Below, piece by piece: positions 6,396 to 10,403 of a stretch of DNA of 10,403 nucleotides (position 1 is the first letter of the stretch; each line of letters opens with the position of its first letter). The notes below the pieces were generated by a model. The model did no database searches and was not told where the DNA came from. It saw nothing but the letters and a program-made list of their open reading frames with translations. A program made the translations under genes and the position numbers. The stretch comes from CAZRNB01 sp964601355 (GTDB lineage: Bacteria > Planctomycetota > Phycisphaerae > Sedimentisphaerales > Anaerobacaceae), in assembly GCA_964601355.1 (NCBI GenBank), contig CAZRNB010000109.1:1-10403 (forward strand). The letters are read 5' to 3'.

Positions 6396-7820
6396 CTAAA
6401 GATTCATATCAGTACAGTTTTCTAAATTCAAATCGTTGCTGTCTTTTGCCTTAACTGAAACATTCTCGAATTTCCATCCCTCGGCGTAAGAGATGCGTCC
6501 AGCAGTGCCGGTTTCGATAGTGACATCCTTCAGGTAAAAATTTTTCACAACGGACTCTTTCATGCCTTCAACGAAAAAGGCCCTTTTGGCGCCGCTGATG
6601 TTGAGCCGTGATACATGCACGTCCCTGACCGTCGGGATTCCCTTCTCCGGCGGCTCTACCTTTGCAAGCATGGTTTTCCAATGCTGCGGAATGTTTTCAG
6701 AATTGAAACCTTCCGGCAAAAATGAATAACTATAGCTCGGATTCCAGTTTAATGTCGCCTCAAGTGCGGTACCTACGCCATCCATTTCGATGTCCTGGAT
6801 ATAAATATCCTCGATGGTTCCACCTCTTGTTTTGGCTGATTTAAATCTAATTCCCACGTTGGTTCCTTTTGCCTTAAGATTGTGGGCCAGCACATGCCTG
6901 ATGCTGCCGGACGTCTCGCTGCCGCAGGTGACAAGGCCGCCACCGGCACGGGAGACGCAATTACGGATTACAACGTATTCGGTTGGCCGATTGACTCTTA
7001 GGCCGTCGGCGTCACGACCGGCTTTCAGGCAGAAATTATCGTCATTGCAATCGATGTCACAATTCTCAACAAGAACAAACGTCGAAGAATCAATATCAAT
7101 TCCGTCGGTGCTTGGGCCGCTGCCGTCAACGTTATTACGAATAATAAGGCCATCAACGGTGACGTATTTGGAATAGAGGATATGTACGGTCCAAAAGCCG
7201 GCCTGCTTCAAAGTGATGCCTTTCAGCGTAACATTCGAGGATTCCGCCACCAAAAGCGTTCGAGGCCGTTTGCAGTCGTAATCAACAATCCAGCGGAGAC
7301 CCTTCGGGTCGTACTCCTTACGCATTGACCGGTATTTGTCCCAGAAAGGTTTTCCCTGTGCATTGATAGTGCCGTCGCCGCTAATTGCCACGTTATCCTG
7401 GCCGATAATATTTATCAGCGCAGCCGGCCATTTCATTTCTATCCCGGCAACACGCGTATCTATTTCCGGGTAGTCCGAAATATCCTGACTTCCCCGAATC
7501 TCAACATCCTTATCAATGCGTAAATTCACGCCTTCTTTGACAAAGATCGAGCCGGTAAGATAAACGCCTGGCTCAAACGTTACAATCCCGCCTCCTTTAG
7601 CGGAGCAGGCATCGATAGCAGCCTGTATTGCTTTTGTGCTGAGCGTTTTTCCATCGCTGGCGGCACCGTAATCGGCTGCCTTAAAAATAGCAGTTGTCTG
7701 GGGCATTTTTTGAGCGCCAACCTGTTTAGTCCATTGCACCGCTGGTATTGCCTCGCTGGAAGAGTTTGCCGCGAGACTGGTGCTGAAACTCAACAACAGG
7801 GCTAATAGAGCAGATAGCAT
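6396..7820 (-). CDS. GH28 polygalacturonase-family pectin hydrolase
   Basis: A secreted 474-aa right-handed beta-helix enzyme of GH28, which hydrolyses galacturonic acid linkages in homogalacturonan or rhamnogalacturonan. The signal peptide covers about 1-18 and is unusual in lacking basic residues near the start. The N-terminal cap AADYGAASDGKT (48-59) is typical, followed by a KAIQAAIDACSAKGGG segment. Catalytic motifs are STDGIDID at 237-244 (usual NTD, with Asp239), NDDNFCLKAG at 259-268 (Asp260 and Asp261) and RFKSAKTRGG at 325-334 (usual RIK, with Arg325 and Lys327). The usual GHG motif reads AGGGLVTCGSET (292-303) and has no histidine, so specificity may differ from classical polygalacturonase; a rhamnogalacturonan-type or exo-acting activity is possible. 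AAGGAG lies 6 bases before ATG 7820. Upstream are a composite repeat and the GH53 gene. Confidence 0.9.
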   Translation of the reverse strand: MLSALLALLLSFSTSLAANSSSEAIPAVQWTKQVGAQKMPQTTAIFKAADYGAASDGKTLSTKAIQAAIDACSAKGGGIVTFEPGVYLTGSIFVKEGVNLRIDKDVEIRGSQDISDYPEIDTRVAGIEMKWPAALINIIGQDNVAISGDGTINAQGKPFWDKYRSMRKEYDPKGLRWIVDYDCKRPRTLLVAESSNVTLKGITLKQAGFWTVHILYSKYVTVDGLIIRNNVDGSGPSTDGIDIDSSTFVLVENCDIDCNDDNFCLKAGRDADGLRVNRPTEYVVIRNCVSRAGGGLVTCGSETSGSIRHVLAHNLKAKGTNVGIRFKSAKTRGGTIEDIYIQDIEMDGVGTALEATLNWNPSYSYSFLPEGFNSENIPQHWKTMLAKVEPPEKGIPTVRDVHVSRLNISGAKRAFFVEGMKESVVKNFYLKDVTIETGTAGRISYAEGWKFENVSVKAKDSNDLNLENCTDMNL

Positions 7821-7841
7821 ATTAAGCTCCTTTTGAAGTGT

Positions 7842-8007
7842 CTAAAGTGAGCTAAAGTGCCTAAAATGAACTAAAGTGACACGTAGTGTCATTGCGAGGA
7901 GCACAGCGACATGGCAATCTCTTTGTTCAGATTTGAGATTGCTTCGCTTCGCTCGCAATGACAGGCACTTTAGGCACTCTAAATTTTAGTCACTTATAAC
8001 TTTAGTT
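7842..8007. repeat. Composite inverted repeat filling the GH53-GH28 gap (MITE-like core)
   Basis: The core has TGTCATTGCGAG at 7887-7898 against CTCGCAATGACA at 7952-7963 (perfect 12-bp inverted arms), and inner arms GCAATCTC at 7914-7921 against GAGATTGC at 7935-7942. It belongs to a widely dispersed bacterial repeat type with ends reading TCATTGCGAG and GCTTCGCTTCGCTCGCAATGA. Outside it, the left flank carries four near-regular units, CTAAAGTG at 7842, 7852 and 7871 and CTAAAATG at 7861. The right flank carries reverse-complement units, CACTTTAG at 7966 and ACTTTAG at 7999, plus degenerate copies between. The array runs directly into the GH53 stop codon. Together with the GH28 ribosome binding site it accounts for the whole intergenic region. 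No transposase is encoded. Confidence 0.85.
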
Positions 8008-9066
8008 TCATTTTCTCGTGAATTTATCAAACACCGTTATGACGGGTAAGGCGTTACCGTCATCGTCAAACATGCCGCGGCTTCGCAGCCCCCCTGTGAC
8101 CGCAGGCTCCCACCAGAAAACGCCTTTACCTCTGTTGTCAGGCGTGTTCAGAACCATTCGATGCACCTCGTCAAGAAACTCTCTCTGTCCTTCAGGCGTC
8201 TCCGGGAATGGTGCAAGCTTATTTCTGTATTCGGCAGGTCTCCAGTTGTAGGCTGCTTCCACTATGATGATGTCCTTCTGGTACTCGTTGGCCATGAAAA
8301 CAAGATTCTCACGCAGGTCGAGCAAACTGCCGTGCCACCACGGGTAGTAGGATTGGCCTATGATATCATAGTCGATACCATACGAGTTCCACTTATCGAA
8401 GAAAGCCTTTGTCCCTTTCTTGTCCCCGCCTCGGTCGATATGTATCATAATCAAGGGGCGTTGGGCGCTGCCTCGGCCTGCATCGACGCCATCAATCCCG
8501 GCCTCGACCAGCTCCGCGAATTTGTCCCAGTTATCCGGCAGCCTGCCGTCCGGCCAAAGCATGCCGTTGATAACTTCATTGCCGGGCTGAACCATGTCCG
8601 GCAGGACGTTGGCGTCACGAAATGCAATGATGGTATCCCGAGTGTATTCGTACACTGCTTGCACCATCTCCTGGTGCGACTTGCCCTGCCAGGCCTTGGG
8701 TATGTATTGTTTGCCCGGATCGGCCCAGGTGTCAGAGTAGTGGTAGTTCAGCAAAAACTTAAAGCCGAGCTTTTTGGCTTCCTGGGCGAGAGCGATTGTA
8801 TATTGGAGATTGTTCGGTAAAGTCGTGGGAGTGTGAAACAAACGCAGGCGTATCCAGTTGTATCCGTGGTCCTTGAAGATTTGCAGCCCCGGCTTTGCCT
8901 CGTTACTATCCTTAAATACCGTGCCACGGTCCTCAGCCTGCTTGAGAAAGGAAAGGTCAGCGCCAATGGCGTATTCATGTGCATTCACTAATCCGGTGAT
9001 TAACAGGTGCAGGGTAACCAAAATTGCAATAAAAGTAAGAGCTTTCTGATTCTTTTTTCTTTTCAT
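8008..9066 (-). CDS. GH53 arabinogalactan endo-beta-1,4-galactanase
   Basis: A secreted 352-aa enzyme of GH53, which cuts internal beta-1,4-galactosyl links in the galactan side chains of pectin (type I arabinogalactan). A basic, hydrophobic signal peptide (MKRKKNQK, then about 20 apolar residues) ends near VNA at 27-29. The barrel starts at IGADLSFL (34-41) and shows WIRLRLF (71-77), NYHYSDTWADPGKQ (107-120), the acid/base Glu164 in VQPGNEVINGMLWP, GQSYYPWWHG (237-246) and the expected nucleophile Glu270 in IIIVEAAYNW. VFWWEPA near 316-322 closes the fold. Length is normal for a single-domain enzyme, with no added binding module. ATG 9066 is chosen because the frame upstream to 9150 adds 28 residues ahead of a good signal peptide; AAAGGA lies 11 bases upstream, a rather long spacing. 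It follows the oxidoreductase gene by 86 bases. Confidence 0.93.
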   Translation of the reverse strand: MKRKKNQKALTFIAILVTLHLLITGLVNAHEYAIGADLSFLKQAEDRGTVFKDSNEAKPGLQIFKDHGYNWIRLRLFHTPTTLPNNLQYTIALAQEAKKLGFKFLLNYHYSDTWADPGKQYIPKAWQGKSHQEMVQAVYEYTRDTIIAFRDANVLPDMVQPGNEVINGMLWPDGRLPDNWDKFAELVEAGIDGVDAGRGSAQRPLIMIHIDRGGDKKGTKAFFDKWNSYGIDYDIIGQSYYPWWHGSLLDLRENLVFMANEYQKDIIIVEAAYNWRPAEYRNKLAPFPETPEGQREFLDEVHRMVLNTPDNRGKGVFWWEPAVTGGLRSRGMFDDDGNALPVITVFDKFTRK

Positions 9067-9152
9067 GTATGCACAAGTCCTTTCGTCATTTAGTTTGAGA
9101 GCTACGAATCCCCGACTCCGTGGTGTACAGAACGGCTTACGCCGGGGCAAGT

Positions 9153-10403
9153 CTATAGCGTCCAGCCGATGCGGTATGGCAGATCGACCAGGCTGTTTGC
9201 TTTCTCGTCATTGGTGACACACATAGCTTTGGTATCCCATTCGAGCAGCCGAGCCGTGCGTAGCGCCAGCGTTCCGAGCAAGGCCAATTCCGTCATCTCG
9301 CAGCCGAATTCGATGGGACAGGCTGTGCGCGAGCCGGTCTTACACGCCTGCGTCCATTCGCGGTAGTGATGCTCGGTCCGCGGCAGGGTTTTCGGCGGCG
9401 CCTGGAAGTCCCTGAATTTTTCCTCCGGCAGCAATAACGGCCTTGTGCTGCCGTAATAATCGGTCATCATCTGGCCCTTTTCGCCCACAAAGAGAAGCCC
9501 GTCACCCGGCATCTGCCTGCGAGGATTCAGGCCATCCGGACGATGGGGCTTCATGCCGCCGTCGTACCAGTGCACCTTCAGCGGAGGCAGACTGCCCCTT
9601 GCGGGAAATTCATAAGTCACCATGTTGGCGTGACCCTGGCACTCCGGCGTTGCGACGGGTTTAAAAAACCCATCATGCCTGATGGAGCCATAGCCATAGA
9701 CCGTGGCAGGCGCTTCGAGATGCAGCTCTTTAAAGAAGATGTGCAACGTGTGGCAGGCCATGTCACCGACCGTACCTGAGCCGAAGTCCCACCACGGCCG
9801 CCAGTTTTCCGGGTGATAAGCCGAATGAAACGGTCGATATGGTGCCGGGCCAATCCATAAGTCCCAATCCATGCCCGGCGGCGGTGTTTGAGCTTCCGTC
9901 GGGCGGAGCAATGAACACGGGTAAGCAGGGTGGTTGCACCATATATGCAATTCCCGCACAGGACCGATGACTCCGGACATCAAAAATTCCGTCGTGGTTA
10001 GGGCTGCATCGGTGCCGGCCGCCTGGACGCTTGACTGAGTAACCAGATTTTTGTTCTTTAGGACGGCTTGTTTGACCTTTCTGGCCTCACCGATGCTGTG
10101 CGTTATCGGCTTGGCACAGTAGATGTGCTTGCCAAGCTGCAAGCCGGCCATCAAAATAATTGCGTGAGTGTGGTCGGGCGTGGCGATGATTAGCGCATCG
10201 AAATTCTTAGCCTCTTTGTCGAGCATCTCTCGAAAGTCATGGTAGCGCCTGGCATCAGGATATTTTTCAAACACTCCTCTGGACTGAACAAGATCATGGT
10301 CAAGATCACACAAAGCGACTATTCGTTCCTCTTTGCAGCCCTCAAGGTAATATCTGCCCATGCCGCCCGCACCTACGCAGGCTATCGTGAGGGTATCACT
10401 TGG
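9153..10403 (-). CDS. Gfo/Idh/MocA family NAD(P)-dependent oxidoreductase, N-terminus missing
   Basis: The frame is open to the right edge of the window, so the gene begins outside it; 416 residues are visible, and the ATG at 10361 is internal because the preceding codons already encode the first strand, TLTIACVGAGGMG. This gives the dinucleotide-binding GAGGMG loop (visible residues 11-16), CDLDHD about 20 residues later, and TPDHTHA (75-81). The usual EKP motif reads YCAKPITHS, with the key lysine at 98. The C-terminal domain carries WWDFGSGTVGDMACHTLHIF, with His218, a pattern I associate with the many Gfo/Idh proteins of Planctomycetota and other PVC bacteria. Members oxidise, reduce or rearrange sugars and inositols. 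A Tat signal is common in this subgroup, but its region is outside the window. It is the first visible gene of the minus-strand series, so it may process a sugar released by the hydrolases. The substrate is unknown. Confidence 0.9.
   Translation of the reverse strand, partial: PSDTLTIACVGAGGMGRYYLEGCKEERIVALCDLDHDLVQSRGVFEKYPDARRYHDFREMLDKEAKNFDALIIATPDHTHAIILMAGLQLGKHIYCAKPITHSIGEARKVKQAVLKNKNLVTQSSVQAAGTDAALTTTEFLMSGVIGPVRELHIWCNHPAYPCSLLRPTEAQTPPPGMDWDLWIGPAPYRPFHSAYHPENWRPWWDFGSGTVGDMACHTLHIFFKELHLEAPATVYGYGSIRHDGFFKPVATPECQGHANMVTYEFPARGSLPPLKVHWYDGGMKPHRPDGLNPRRQMPGDGLLFVGEKGQMMTDYYGSTRPLLLPEEKFRDFQAPPKTLPRTEHHYREWTQACKTGSRTACPIEFGCEMTELALLGTLALRTARLLEWDTKAMCVTNDEKANSLVDLPYRIGWTL

Noticed and set aside
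7842..8007. Possible CRISPR or iteron-type origin from repeated CTAAAGTG units
   Set aside because: Units are only 8 bases with 1-2 base gaps, have no spacers, and flank an inverted repeat; there is no cas or replication gene.
8161..8820. 219-codon open frame on the plus strand opposite GH53
   Set aside because: It lies wholly antisense to a well-supported GH53 gene, resembles no family I know, and is best explained by codon bias on the other strand.
9110..9147. Imperfect hairpin (CCCCG...CGGGG with inner CCGT...ACGG) between the oxidoreductase and GH53 genes
   Set aside because: The arms are short and broken by an asymmetric internal loop; it could be a decayed repeat, but I cannot separate it from chance.
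9067..9150. N-terminal extension of the GH53 frame (28 residues)
   Set aside because: It precedes a typical signal peptide at 9066 and has no family similarity; a signal peptide would not normally start 28 residues in.

Overview
The window looks like a chromosomal carbohydrate-degradation locus from a Gram-negative environmental bacterium. Planctomycetota (Phycisphaerae-like), or a related PVC or sediment lineage, is my best guess. This rests on the style of the Gfo/Idh/MocA protein (GDMACH motif in a WWDFGSG context), on several secreted glycoside hydrolases with no SusC/SusD pair in view, on a lipoprotein signal, and on several unrelated palindromic repeats at gene edges. It is inference; no rRNA or marker gene is present.

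Left part, plus strand: the window opens inside the last codons of a small GIY-YIG nuclease gene (1-105). A palindromic ATTCCC...GGGAAT repeat follows, then a nitrilase-superfamily carbon-nitrogen hydrolase (237-1121) with a complete Glu-Lys-Cys triad. That gene carries a short GC-rich palindrome inserted in frame.

The rest is on the minus strand and probably forms one transcriptional series, read from right to left: Gfo/Idh/MocA oxidoreductase (5' end outside the window), GH53 endo-beta-1,4-galactanase, GH28 pectin hydrolase, a half-size EamA/DMT membrane protein, a GH31 alpha-xylosidase-like enzyme with a PA14 domain, and a GH3 exo-beta-glucosidase lipoprotein. Gaps are 86, 187, 97, 49 and 52 bases.

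The enzymes fit a route for plant cell-wall material. GH53 would cut the beta-1,4-galactan side chains of pectin and GH28 the galacturonan or rhamnogalacturonan backbone. GH31 would remove alpha-linked xylose (or glucose) from xyloglucan-type oligosaccharides and GH3 would trim beta-glucosides. The oxidoreductase could process a released sugar, and the small membrane protein is the only transporter candidate in view.

Non-coding DNA is scarce. The only long gene-free stretches are 106-236, which holds one hairpin repeat, and 7821-8007, which is almost wholly a composite inverted repeat (MITE-like core flanked by iterated CTAAAGTG units). A perfect 9-bp hairpin overlaps the GH31 stop codon. I found no RNA genes, CRISPR array, insertion sequence, phage or defence genes, and no clearly new system. 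The most unusual signals are the repeats, especially the one inside the nitrilase gene, and the non-canonical GH28 active site.
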